Positions 1-7,547 of a stretch of 33,352 nucleotides of DNA are shown piece after piece. The notes under the pieces are model-generated. The model did not search any database and had not been told where the DNA came from. It saw only the letters and a list, made by a program, of their open reading frames with translations. How positions within the stretch are numbered: the first letter of the stretch is position 1; each line of letters opens with the position of its first letter. The stretch spans positions 1 to 33,352 of the forward strand of contig CALHXW010000436.1 of the NCBI GenBank assembly GCA_938040325.1, in the 5' to 3' direction. Source of the DNA: an uncultured bacterium. GTDB lineage: Bacteria > Myxococcota_A > UBA9042 > PHBI01. Position numbers and translations under genes: made by a program.

Positions 1-1362
1 TTCCGCGGAGATGCGGTTGTCGGTCGCGAGATGAACCCGCTCGCCCACGCAGCCGGGTTGCTTCAGCGCGGCGACAATGCCTTGCGCGACGCGGTCGACC
101 GGCACGAGGTTAAGCTCGGCCGAGGCGTCGCCGGGGAACACGCACGCCATTCTGGCGATGACCTTGCCTTTGCTGCGCTCGGCCCAGTTCGCGTCGTTGT
201 CGTCGAGCGCCTCTTTGGCCCGCCCGAAGGCGTTGACGGGTGCATTGACGACCTTGAGGTCGCCGCGGTTATTGCCAGCCCGCGACTCGCCAATCACGAT
301 GGCTGGACACAGCTGAACCACGCGCAGACCATCGTCGAGCATGGTCCGCTCGGTCTCGATCGAGGCCATGGCTTTGGTGAGCTCGTAGTAGTTGTTGTAG
401 AAGTTGCGCGGGAACACCACCTCGTCTTCGAGAGCAGCGTCCTTGGTCTGGCGACCGTGGATGTAGCTGGTCTCAACCGAGACGTGCAGGACGAAGGGGC
501 TGCCCTCGGTGTTCTGCAGCGACAGCGAGAGCGCAAGCGCGTTGAGGCTCCCGAGCACGTTTGCGCGGAACGACTCGTCATACGGCGCATCGAACGAGAC
601 GCTGGCGGCACAGTGGATGACGTGTGTCGCCTCCTTTGAGAGCCGCTCAAACGCCTCGTTGGAGATGCCGAAGCGTTCCTTTTCGATGTCGCCTGCCAGG
701 AACACGAACTTGTCGCGCGCCTTTCCTTCGATCCACAGCTGGTCGAGCAGCATCTCGCCGCGGTCGCTGGGCGAGAGCACCTTCACGACTTCCTTGGTCT
801 TGCGGTCGCGGATGGTCTTGGGCCGAATCAAGACGTAGACGGTCTCGATGGCGTCGTCGTCGTACACCTGCCACATGATCTCTTTGCCAACGAAGCCCGT
901 GCCGCCTGTGAGAAGAACGCGGACCTTTCCGCCCGCTCGCTCGTGGGCGGCCACGGCATCTGCCCGCAGCGCCTCGACAGCCTCTTGAACCGACGTCGCG
1001 CCGTGCCCAGAGCCCTTGTAGCGAAAGAAGTACTCCCGGTCCTTGAGGCCAAACATCTTCTGCTTGAGCTGGTCAGCATCGTCGATCTTAAAGCGGTCGG
1101 CGATGCGCTCGGCGATGCGATGGCCGAACTTCCGGGCCTCCTTCATGGCCTGACGCGCAAACTCTTCGTTGCCGGTGCGCTTGATCATTCGGGCCATCAT
1201 GTGGCGGGCGTAGACGTCCATCACGTGGTAGTCGCGGTGGCTCTGAACGAGGAGCTGCTCGGGCTCAATCACGCCCTCTGAGCCTTCGATGACCTCACCT
1301 GTCGCAAGCGCGACCTTCTCAATGTAGTCGCCAGGTGGCTTGACGCCGTCTCCGTACTCCAT
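1..1362 (-). CDS. Fatty acyl-CoA/thioester reductase-like SDR (partial, C-terminus beyond window)
   Basis: The frame is open from the ATG at 1362 to the window edge (454 codons), so the gene is truncated only by the window. It has an N-terminal extension of about 145 residues, then a Rossmann dinucleotide-binding motif TGGTGFVG (residues 152-159), a conserved HCAASVSFD stretch (250-258) and the SDR catalytic YxxxK as Y326-E-L-T-K330. This is the layout of the male-sterility/NAD_binding_4 family, which reduces acyl-CoA or carrier-bound acyl thioesters with NADPH to aldehydes or alcohols. A GGGGAG Shine-Dalgarno sequence lies about 6 nt before the ATG. The N-terminal part is rich in charged helix and I do not recognise it as a named domain. 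Substrate is unknown; fatty acyl-CoA is an inference from the family. The + strand frames across it are shadows. Confidence 0.88.
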   Translation of the reverse strand, partial: MEYGDGVKPPGDYIEKVALATGEVIEGSEGVIEPEQLLVQSHRDYHVMDVYARHMMARMIKRTGNEEFARQAMKEARKFGHRIAERIADRFKIDDADQLKQKMFGLKDREYFFRYKGSGHGATSVQEAVEALRADAVAAHERAGGKVRVLLTGGTGFVGKEIMWQVYDDDAIETVYVLIRPKTIRDRKTKEVVKVLSPSDRGEMLLDQLWIEGKARDKFVFLAGDIEKERFGISNEAFERLSKEATHVIHCAASVSFDAPYDESFRANVLGSLNALALSLSLQNTEGSPFVLHVSVETSYIHGRQTKDAALEDEVVFPRNFYNNYYELTKAMASIETERTMLDDGLRVVQLCPAIVIGESRAGNNRGDLKVVNAPVNAFGRAKEALDDNDANWAERSKGKVIARMACVFPGDASAELNLVPVDRVAQGIVAALKQPGCVGERVHLATDNRISAE

Positions 1363-1504
1363 GGTCGCTCCCCGCTGCGTGTCTTTCAGACAGTCTACGC
1401 CTGGCTGCGCTGCTGTTCAACGGGTGCGCCATCTCGCGCATCAGCGGGTTGCAATAGACCAACGAGTCGGTACCCCCATCCCGCGACTTCGGTGTCCTAA
1501 CCCA

Positions 1505-1524
1505 TACCGACGACACAGTCGGTA
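1505..1524. promoter_or_regulatory. Inverted repeat, possible operator before the 1544 gene
   Basis: A perfect 7-bp inverted repeat, TACCGAC at 1505-1511 and GTCGGTA at 1518-1524 with a 6-nt spacer, sits 19 nt upstream of the ATG at 1544. A further GTCGGTA half-site occurs at 1466-1472. The position suits an operator or a 5' UTR hairpin. No cognate regulator can be assigned. Confidence 0.35.
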
Positions 1525-1543
1525 ACACTGCCGGGAGGCCATC

Positions 1544-1924
1544 ATGAGCGTGGTGATGTGGAGTGCGATCGGTCTGGCGGCTGCGGGTGTCGTCGTGGGG
1601 CGGTCCGTGCGGAAGCGCCAGCGCCGAGCGGACTTGGTGGACCGGCTCTCCATGGCCATGCGGGAGCTCGCGATCGCGATGGGCGAAGGGGAGCTCATCG
1701 CGCTCAACGGCCGCGAGATCTTGCTCGAAGGCGACGACGGCGTGCGCTTCGGGCTGTCGACACCGGCGGTCTTGCGCATCATGGAAAACCCCAACGCGGG
1801 ACGACGCATTCAGCAGCTGCGCTTTCTGTCCGCGCAAGCTCAGGCGTCCGCTCAGCGGGATGCGCCGCACGAGCTTATGGCCGAGACCGACGGCCCGCGC
1901 GCCGTGACGATGGAGGGTGTCTAG
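1544..1924 (+). CDS. Small membrane-anchored hypothetical protein (126 aa)
   Basis: Not a family I recognise. The start has a good ribosome site (GGGAGG, 6 nt before ATG). Residues 4-19 form one hydrophobic segment followed by a very basic stretch (GRSVRKRQRR), which predicts an N-terminal membrane anchor with the rest in the cytoplasm. Residues about 30-95 look like a small folded domain with alternating strand-like segments (ELIALNGREILLEGDDGVRFGL). The tail is Ala/Gln-rich. It is divergent from the acyl reductase gene. A longer minus-strand frame (1319-2011) overlaps it, but that frame has poor composition and no ribosome site, so I prefer this one. Confidence 0.65.
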   Translation: MSVVMWSAIGLAAAGVVVGRSVRKRQRRADLVDRLSMAMRELAIAMGEGELIALNGREILLEGDDGVRFGLSTPAVLRIMENPNAGRRIQQLRFLSAQAQASAQRDAPHELMAETDGPRAVTMEGV

Positions 1925-2026
1925 GAGCACTCGAACAGCCGGTTTCGTACTGACGCCACGCGGGATTCGGCCGCGTCGCGAGCGTCGGTCACCTATCGGC
2001 TTGAGCACCAAGAGCGCCGACAGCCC

Positions 2027-2665
2027 TCATCCGAACGCGCTCAGACAGGCGTTGAGTGCGTCGAGGTCGCCCCGAAATCCCATGCCGAGCGAGGCCAGCG
2101 TGTCGGCGTCAATGGGGCCAGGGCCAAAGATGAGGGCCCGCACCCCCTGGGCCGTGCCCGTGCAGACGGCGTCGACACTCGGCAACTGGCCTTCGCCGGT
2201 GGTGAGTTCACCTCTGCTGGCGCGGATCCAGAGTTCCTCGCCGTCCACCGCGAATGCGATGGTCGCCTCGGCGTCGGCAATCGCGTCGCTTGAGTAGAAG
2301 CGCCGCAGCGCGAGGAACATCCACGCGAGCTTGTGGGTGTGTCCCGGATCCCGATCGGCCATGTAGCGCCGACCCCACAGGGCCAGCGCCATCACCGGCT
2401 CTTCCAAGGTCTGACCGAGCTCGGTCAATGCGTAGCCTGTGGCGCCACCACCGACAGTCACCTGCTCGACGAGACCTTCCGACTGCAGGTGCTTGAGCCG
2501 CGCCGCCAGCAGGTTCGTGCCGAGGCCGGGCAACGCGGCCACGAGATCCTTATAGCGCTTGGGACCCATCAACAGCTCTCGAGCGATGAGCAGCGTCCAG
2601 CGCTCGCCCACAACGTCGAGCGCCTTCGCGAGCATGCAGTGCTGCTTATAGGAACGCTTCGTCAT
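2027..2665 (-). CDS. HxlR-type winged-helix regulator with C-terminal SCP2-like domain
   Basis: Residues about 1-100 match the HxlR/MarR-like winged helix: a Cys near the N-terminus (KQHCMLAKAL), the signature VGERWTLLIARELLMGPKRYKDL, then the recognition region LGTNLLAARLKHLQSEGLV and a wing leading to Y-LTELG. The remaining 110 residues resemble the SCP2/sterol-carrier-like sensor domain often fused to HxlR regulators (ATIAFAVDGEELWIRASRGEL). It probably represses itself and the divergent methyltransferase gene at 2782 through the AT-rich repeats between them. The N-terminal Cys could sense thiol-reactive compounds, as in some HxlR proteins; that is inference. Length (212 aa) is usual for the two-domain form. 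Confidence 0.88.
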   Translation of the reverse strand: MTKRSYKQHCMLAKALDVVGERWTLLIARELLMGPKRYKDLVAALPGLGTNLLAARLKHLQSEGLVEQVTVGGGATGYALTELGQTLEEPVMALALWGRRYMADRDPGHTHKLAWMFLALRRFYSSDAIADAEATIAFAVDGEELWIRASRGELTTGEGQLPSVDAVCTGTAQGVRALIFGPGPIDADTLASLGMGFRGDLDALNACLSAFG

Positions 2666-2676
2666 GGCTAGAACCT

Positions 2677-2720
2677 AACGCTATATCTTTTTAAAGCCAA
2701 CGCTTTATTTTTATATAGCG
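2677..2720. promoter_or_regulatory. AT-rich operator/promoter region between regulator and methyltransferase
   Basis: Two direct repeats beginning AACGCT and continuing T/A-rich to TTTTTA start at 2677 and 2699, 22 bp apart, about two helical turns. The outer ends also form an inverted pair, CGCTATAT (2679-2686) and ATATAGCG (2713-2720). This patch is strikingly AT-rich inside GC-rich surroundings and lies between two divergent starts. It is the natural site for HxlR-type binding and for the divergent promoters. Exact -10/-35 boxes are not assigned. Confidence 0.6.
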
Positions 2721-2781
2721 CCATGGTTATGCTGCCTTCGCCGCTGCACTGGCGGCTCACCCCTGGCCTTGGAGCTCTGCA

Positions 2782-3651
2782 ATGGACACCGTCAACGCCG
2801 CCCAGACGCCCGCCGTCATCCCGCCACGAACGCGCTACGACATGAAGTACGCAGCCACGCTGACCCTCGAAGAGCTGCGCGCGGAGTCGGCCTATCGGCT
2901 CGCTGCGTTTGCCGACAAGAAGGTCATCCATCCAGGTGGGCGGTTTTCGACGCGCCGGGTGCTCAAGGCAGCCCAGCTCGACACCGCTCGGCACGTGCTA
3001 GAGGTCGGCTGTGGCGTAGGCTACGGCGCGCTCAAGATCGCCAAGCGCGCGGCCAAGGTCACCGCCATCGACATCGACCCAGCCATGCTCGAGCGCGCCT
3101 ATAAGCGGGCGCAGGCCGCGCCAAACCTCACCGTCGAAGAAGCCAGCGTCGAGGCCCTGCCCTACGCGGACGCGACCTTCGACCGCGCCGTCATCGAGTC
3201 TGTCACCATGTTCACCGACCGCGACCGCAGCATCCCAGAGATTCACCGGGTGCTCGAGCCAGGCGGACTCGTGGTCGACCATGAGTTCTGCTGGAGCAGC
3301 GAGCCGACGGCCTGGCGAAAGAAGACCTTTGCGCGGCAGTTCGGCGATGGCGCCTGTGAGCTGCCTGCGGCCTGGGTCAAGCGCTATGAGGACGCAGGGT
3401 TTGTCGATGTCCGCGTCGCAACGGGGCCTGTGTTGAACTTCACGCCCCCGGGATTGGTCATCGACGAGGGGCCACTGGACGCGCTTCGCTTCTTTGGCCG
3501 GCTGGCAACGCGAGCAAAGTTTGCCCGCAGGATGGGGAGCTTCCTATGGGACCTCAACCGACTCATCCCTTGGATTCGCTACATGGTGCTCACAGCGAAG
3601 AAGCCCGCGGTCACGTCTCAGTTGAACGCGCGTGGACTGCCCTTGGCTTGA
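2782..3651 (+). CDS. Class I SAM-dependent methyltransferase
   Basis: The protein (289 aa) carries the Rossmann-fold methyltransferase motif I, VLEVGCGVGYG (residues 72-82), followed by the acidic motif II end AIDIDP (95-100) and the post-I segment VEALPYADATFDRAV, typical of Methyltransf_11/25 enzymes. About 70 residues precede motif I. The C-terminal 120 residues, ending in an aromatic and basic region, may form a substrate cap. A GGAG ribosome site sits 7 nt before the ATG. It is divergent from the HxlR regulator, so its expression probably responds to the ligand sensed by that regulator. Substrate is unknown; a small hydrophobic molecule is plausible given the SCP2-like sensor domain next door. 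Confidence 0.85.
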   Translation: MDTVNAAQTPAVIPPRTRYDMKYAATLTLEELRAESAYRLAAFADKKVIHPGGRFSTRRVLKAAQLDTARHVLEVGCGVGYGALKIAKRAAKVTAIDIDPAMLERAYKRAQAAPNLTVEEASVEALPYADATFDRAVIESVTMFTDRDRSIPEIHRVLEPGGLVVDHEFCWSSEPTAWRKKTFARQFGDGACELPAAWVKRYEDAGFVDVRVATGPVLNFTPPGLVIDEGPLDALRFFGRLATRAKFARRMGSFLWDLNRLIPWIRYMVLTAKKPAVTSQLNARGLPLA

Positions 3652-3661
3652 GCCATCGAGG

Positions 3662-3688
3662 GGTAACCTCGGCAGTCGCCCGCGACTG
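3662..3688 (+). terminator. Tandem short hairpins after methyltransferase
   Basis: Just past the stop codon there is a small GAGG/CCTC stem and then CAGTCG (3673-3678) paired with CGACTG (3683-3688) over a 4-nt loop. There is no T-run, so this is a weak terminator candidate only. Confidence 0.3.
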
Positions 3689-3722
3689 TAGCCAAGCGCG
3701 CGCCTCTGGCATCCTATGAGTC

Positions 3723-4886
3723 ATGCAGTCCAAGCTCATCATCGCTGCCTTTTCTGCTCTGGCCCTCGCGGTCGTCGGCGTGGCGCTCAGCGCTGGCCCC
3801 GAGCCGGGGCCAGCGTCCAGCTCCATCACGGCACGTGCCGGGCTCAAGACCGACACCTCGAAGGCGTCGATTCCGCTCTCGGCGATCGAGAGCGGCGGTC
3901 CACCCAAGGACGGTATCCCGGCCATCGATGCGCCTCGGTTCGTGTCGGTGAAGGCGGCCACCAGCTGGGTTGCACCCCGTGAGCCCGTGGTCCTCGTGGA
4001 GGTCGGCGGTGTCGCTCGTGGCTACCCGCTGCAGATCCTGACGTGGCACGAGATCGTCAACGACACCATCGCCGGCACGCCCGTCGCGGTGACCTTCTGC
4101 CCGCTCTGCTACGCGGTGACCGCGTTCGACCGCCGTGTCGGCGGCCAAGAGACCACGTTCGGAGTCTCCGGCCTGCTGCGCCACTCCGACATGTTGATGT
4201 ACGACCGAGCGACGGAGTCTCTGTGGCAGCAGCTGATCGGCGAAGCGGTCGTCGGCGCACGGACCGGCACGAAGCTCAAGACGCTGCCCGCTCAGATCGT
4301 CGCCTTCGAGCAGCTTGCCGCCGCCTACCCGAACGCCAAGATCCTCAGCCGCGAGACCGGTCACTCGCGCCGCTACGGAACCAACCCGTATGTCGGCTAT
4401 GACGACATCGACCGCCCGTTTCTGTTTCGCGGCACGCCCGATGGCCGCCTGCCGGCGATGTCGAAGGTGATTGCCGTGTCTGTCGGAAGCGACCATGTGG
4501 CCTACCCCCACGCGATCACGCGGAAGGTCGGCGTGATTCACGACACGGTTGGAGGTCAGCCCATCGTCGTGCTCCACGCCGGCAGCACGCGATCGGCGCT
4601 CGACACCCGCAAGCTCAGCGACGGCAAAGCCCTTGGGACCACTGGCGTCTTCGTGCCCGAGGTGGCTGGCAAGCGCGTCACGCTTCGGGTCAGCAAGACC
4701 GCCGGCCAGTTCACCGATGCCGAGACCGGCTCCACCTGGACCTCCCTGGGTCGGGCGACCGCTGGCCCCCACAAGGGACAGCAGCTTCGGCGCGTGCCGT
4801 TAGGTGACTACTACGCGTTCGCCTGGCTCGCGTTCCGGCCCGACTCACGCGTCTACACGCTGCCGGCTGCACCCGCGCGCCCCTGA
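3723..4886 (+). CDS. DUF3179 domain-containing exported protein
   Basis: An N-terminal hydrophobic segment (residues 4-24) precedes a small-residue region, consistent with a signal peptide or membrane anchor. The rest matches DUF3179: a GGPPKDGIPAID entry motif, ARGYPLQILTWHEIVND, then the diagnostic CPLCY (126-130), a GLLRHSDMLMYDR segment, and WQQLIGEAVVG. Proteins of this family are secreted or periplasmic and of unknown biochemical function; the paired cysteines are their hallmark. Length (387 aa) is normal. The ribosome site is weak. It ends 13 nt from the convergent unknown gene at 4900, with no room for a separate terminator. Confidence 0.85.
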   Translation: MQSKLIIAAFSALALAVVGVALSAGPEPGPASSSITARAGLKTDTSKASIPLSAIESGGPPKDGIPAIDAPRFVSVKAATSWVAPREPVVLVEVGGVARGYPLQILTWHEIVNDTIAGTPVAVTFCPLCYAVTAFDRRVGGQETTFGVSGLLRHSDMLMYDRATESLWQQLIGEAVVGARTGTKLKTLPAQIVAFEQLAAAYPNAKILSRETGHSRRYGTNPYVGYDDIDRPFLFRGTPDGRLPAMSKVIAVSVGSDHVAYPHAITRKVGVIHDTVGGQPIVVLHAGSTRSALDTRKLSDGKALGTTGVFVPEVAGKRVTLRVSKTAGQFTDAETGSTWTSLGRATAGPHKGQQLRRVPLGDYYAFAWLAFRPDSRVYTLPAAPARP

Positions 4887-4899
4887 CGTCGGCGCGACC

Positions 4900-5394
4900 T
4901 TAGTCCTCAACCCAACGAGCCAAGCACTTCTTCGACTGCCAGAACTTCTCGAGGCTTACCTTGGGATTGAGCGCGCACGGGACCTGCAGTGGGCTCAGAC
5001 GCTCGCTGATGGTGTGCGATCGCTCTCCCTTCCAGGTACCAATGTCGACAACGGCATCGCCGGCAAGCTCCTTGCCACGCTCCTGAAGGCAGGTCTGGAC
5101 CGCCGGTATCTGCAGATCGACCCCGCCGGTGGCGACGGAGTGCGGGTTCCGCAGGACCTTAGCCAGCCGACAAAGCTCATCTAACTCCTCGGGATTGGCG
5201 TCAAAGTACTGGCGGTAGCTCTCGACGTAGACGCTCTCATACACGCTGTCCTGGGTCCGGAACTCCCCGTCGATGACGTAGCCAATCTCCCAGTTTCCCT
5301 CGCCAAACTTACGGTCCCACTCACGCTGCCGCCCGTTCCGCTCTTTCGGACCGCCCGCACGTCCCAGCCGTCGCATGGCCACCTTCCACCCCAT
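4900..5394 (-). CDS. Hypothetical protein (164 aa), family not recognised
   Basis: No domain is recognised. The protein is charged and Tyr/Glu-rich, with a compact-looking central part (NWEIGYVIDGEFRTQDSVY, then SYRQYFDANPEELDELCRLAK), a C-terminal block ending KKCLARWVED, and four cysteines in total. There is no signal peptide or membrane segment, so it is probably cytoplasmic. I chose the ATG at 5394 because GGAGGAG lies 5 nt upstream; a TTG 12 nt earlier would place the ribosome site inside the gene. The amino-acid composition looks like a real protein, unlike the overlapping frames. It is convergent with the DUF3179 gene. Confidence 0.7.
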   Translation of the reverse strand: MGWKVAMRRLGRAGGPKERNGRQREWDRKFGEGNWEIGYVIDGEFRTQDSVYESVYVESYRQYFDANPEELDELCRLAKVLRNPHSVATGGVDLQIPAVQTCLQERGKELAGDAVVDIGTWKGERSHTISERLSPLQVPCALNPKVSLEKFWQSKKCLARWVED

Positions 5395-5477
5395 GGTCTC
5401 CTCCAAGACGTCTGCCGAGGTCCGACGCGCGTCGCCCTATCAGCTCCACGCATCGCCTGTCGACGATCCGGCAACAG

Positions 5478-5630
5478 CACCTCGCGGGCCGGGCCGACTG
5501 CAGGCCACTTCGCCGGGCGGGGCAGCCGCGGTTCGGACAGTCATTGGGAAGTCGACTGACGTCGCGGGCCGGGGGAGCCGCGGTTCGGACAGGCTTTGCG
5601 AAGTGGGTCACCTCGCGAGCCGGGCCCGCG
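5478..5630. repeat. Degenerate ~52-bp GC-rich tandem repeat
   Basis: A 17-bp block AGCCGCGGTTCGGACAG occurs identically at 5524-5540 and 5576-5592, 52 bp apart, each preceded by a TCGCnGGCnGGG-type block (about 5509 and 5562). The same leader recurs near 5478 (CACCTCGCGGGCCGGG) and 5609 (CACCTCGCGAGCCGGG). So there are about two and a half degenerate copies in the gap between the unknown gene and the membrane-protein stop. No gene is seen in this gap. Confidence 0.7.
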
Positions 5631-5631
5631 C

Positions 5632-6567
5632 TCACCTGGTCTCAGGGGGCTCGGTCGCCTCGAGCGCTGCAAGCCGCGCTTCGCAGCCTTGTCGCAGGTC
5701 GGCAGCGATCCCTCGGACGGTGGCATAGGGCGCCGACAGCAGGACGCCTTCGCGGTAGAGGCGCGGTCCGTGCGGACAGTGCTCGTCTGACTCGGCAAGG
5801 AGCTGCTCGACATCCCCAAGGAGCTGACCGAGCTCGGACCCGGTGTCGACGGGGTCGCGCGTCGCGCCAACGATGTTGATCATGGCAATGAAGGCGAGGC
5901 TCGCCGCGGTGAGGCCCACCGCGGCGGCGAACCCTCCCCAGAATCCAAGCGTGGTGCCAAACCAAAACGCACCGAGTCCGCCGACGAGAGTCGCTGTCGC
6001 CAGCATGTTGGCCATCAACAGCTTGATCGACCGAACCATGACGCCGCTCGCTCGGTCCGCCACGTGGCGGTCGACCGCAGCGACGCCCGCATAGGCGAGG
6101 CATGACAGGCCGAGGGCCGCGAAGAAGCCGTCGAGCACGCTCTCGCCGAGGTGCCAGCCCGCGACCATGAGGCACGCAAAGACGAGCGCTGCGAGTCCCA
6201 GGATGCCAAGCGGGGCGACCCGACGGTCGTTGTCATCGAGCGACTCGATGATGGCTTCCGGTGTCGTCGCGTTGACGAGACCGTCAACGAAGAGGTCGGA
6301 GCGATGTCTCAGCAGCGCAGGGCCGACCAGCGGGTCGAGCTCGGCGAGCCGCCTCTGCGCAGCCTCGGTCGCGGCGCGAGACTGTGCGGCGACAGGCTGC
6401 CATCCGGACCTCAACGCTTGTGCACCACGTGTCGCCTGCAGAATCGCTACCACCTCGCCGCCATGTTGTCTCAAGCGCCCGCTCAACGCGCGCTCTGCTG
6501 CCAACACCATCGTTGCCAGCCGGTCTTCCCGCAGCAAGACCGTTGGGGATCCCGAGACGACCCACAA
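5632..6567 (-). CDS. Multi-pass membrane protein, function unknown (311 aa)
   Basis: The first 120 residues are soluble and helical, rich in Ala, Arg and Glu (RLRQHGGEVVAILQATRG, TEAAQRRLAELDPLV). They are followed by four strongly hydrophobic segments at about 122-140, 146-165, 185-203 and 208-232, and then a cytoplasmic-looking tail with LGQLLGDVEQLLAESDEHCPHG. A topology with both ends on the same side is likely. I do not recognise the family. The longest frame begins with a TTG; an ATG twenty codons in (about 6510) is an alternative, and neither has a convincing ribosome site. It is divergent from the GST-like gene. Confidence 0.7.
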   Translation of the reverse strand: MWVVSGSPTVLLREDRLATMVLAAERALSGRLRQHGGEVVAILQATRGAQALRSGWQPVAAQSRAATEAAQRRLAELDPLVGPALLRHRSDLFVDGLVNATTPEAIIESLDDNDRRVAPLGILGLAALVFACLMVAGWHLGESVLDGFFAALGLSCLAYAGVAAVDRHVADRASGVMVRSIKLLMANMLATATLVGGLGAFWFGTTLGFWGGFAAAVGLTAASLAFIAMINIVGATRDPVDTGSELGQLLGDVEQLLAESDEHCPHGPRLYREGVLLSAPYATVRGIAADLRQGCEARLAALEATEPPETR

Positions 6568-6724
6568 CCCTCGCGGAGACCGCCAGTAGCAGCCTCGACA
6601 ACTTTTCTCACTTTTTCTTACGCCACCTGTCGATCCCGGTCGTCTTGCTTCGTCGTGTTGGTGAGCGCCCGCTGACGGGCGTCCTTGGCTCTACCCAGAG
6701 TCGCTCAACAACTGGAGACACAAC

Positions 6725-7444
6725 ATGTTCAAGCTTCACACCATCGCCCCCAGCTTTGGCCTTCGAAACGGCTCCCCTTTCTGCCTCAAGCTTGAGGCCC
6801 TCCTCACGATGGGCGGCTATGCCTTCGAGCCGGTCGTCAGTCGCCCCGACAAGATGCCCAAGGGCAAGGTCCCTGCGCTCGAGATCAACGGCGAGATCGT
6901 CGGAGACACCGTCTTGCTCCAAGCCCGCCTTGAGGACGAGCATGGGGCGCAGTTCGACGCTGGACTGACCCGTGCCCAGCTCGCCGAGGCCCAAGCCTAC
7001 AGGACGCTTATCGAGGAGCACCTCTACTTCGGCATTCTCTTTGCGCGCTGGATTCAAGATGGCGACGCGATGAGAGACGCCGCGTTCGCCGACGTCCCGC
7101 GGCCTTTCCGCGGCCTTGTCTTTCGGATGGTGCAAAAGACCGTCAAGCGCTCGCTGCACGGCCAGGGGCTTGGACGCCACACCGCCGATGAGCTCTACCA
7201 GCTGACGCTCGCAGACCTACGTGCGCTCGAGAGCCGGCTCGCAGGCAATGGCTTCTTCTTTGGCAGCACGCTGCGCTCGATCGACGCATCGATCTACGGC
7301 GCGCTGCACGGCCTTGCACGTGGACCGTTCAGCGACCCGCTCAGCCTGTTCGTCAAGCAGAGTGAGGCGCTGATGGCCTACGAGCGTCGCGTGGACGCCG
7401 CGATCTTCGAGCTTCGCGCAAAGCCTGTGGCAGTCGCCGCCTAG
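6725..7444 (+). CDS. Glutathione S-transferase-like protein, metaxin/FAXC (Tom37) type
   Basis: The N-terminal 75 residues look like a thioredoxin-fold GST domain: SPFCLKLEALL places the usual Ser/Cys near the start of helix 1, and the cis-Pro region is GKVPALEINGEIVGDT. The C-terminal part is all-helical with IDASIYGAL, matching the conserved capping-box Asp of GST C-terminal domains. The spacing and the FKLHTIAP start resemble the failed-axon-connections/metaxin branch, not classical GSTs. A GGAG ribosome site is present before the ATG. It probably acts in the cytosol on thiol conjugation or as a binding protein; substrate unknown. It is convergent with the giant EGF gene, with a strong hairpin between them. 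Confidence 0.82.
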   Translation: MFKLHTIAPSFGLRNGSPFCLKLEALLTMGGYAFEPVVSRPDKMPKGKVPALEINGEIVGDTVLLQARLEDEHGAQFDAGLTRAQLAEAQAYRTLIEEHLYFGILFARWIQDGDAMRDAAFADVPRPFRGLVFRMVQKTVKRSLHGQGLGRHTADELYQLTLADLRALESRLAGNGFFFGSTLRSIDASIYGALHGLARGPFSDPLSLFVKQSEALMAYERRVDAAIFELRAKPVAVAA

Positions 7445-7469
7445 GCACCGTCGCCGCAGGCCCGGCCCT

Positions 7470-7493
7470 CGTGGACCCGCGCTCGGGTCCACG
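7470..7493. terminator. Perfect 10-bp hairpin between convergent genes
   Basis: CGTGGACCCG (7470-7479) pairs perfectly with CGGGTCCACG (7484-7493) over a CGCT tetraloop. It lies 26 nt after the GST-like stop and about 55 nt after the stop of the convergent giant gene, so it could stop transcription from both sides. There is no T-run. A second palindrome, GGCCGCGGCC, is at about 7534-7543. Confidence 0.55.
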
Positions 7494-7547
7494 GAGCCTG
7501 TACGCCCTCGTGGCCCCCGAGTGGCGCCCGTGGGCCGCGGCCACACG

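Noticed and set aside
1319..2011. A 230-codon minus frame over the small membrane protein
   Set aside because: Arg/His-rich composition, overlap with the reductase start and no ribosome site.
3714..4772. A 352-codon minus frame
   Set aside because: It is antisense to the DUF3179 gene and has Arg/Gly/Asp-rich shadow composition.
7471..7481. GGACCCGCG shared with the dispersed element
   Set aside because: The match stops after about ten bases and here forms a self-contained hairpin, so it is probably chance in GC-rich DNA.
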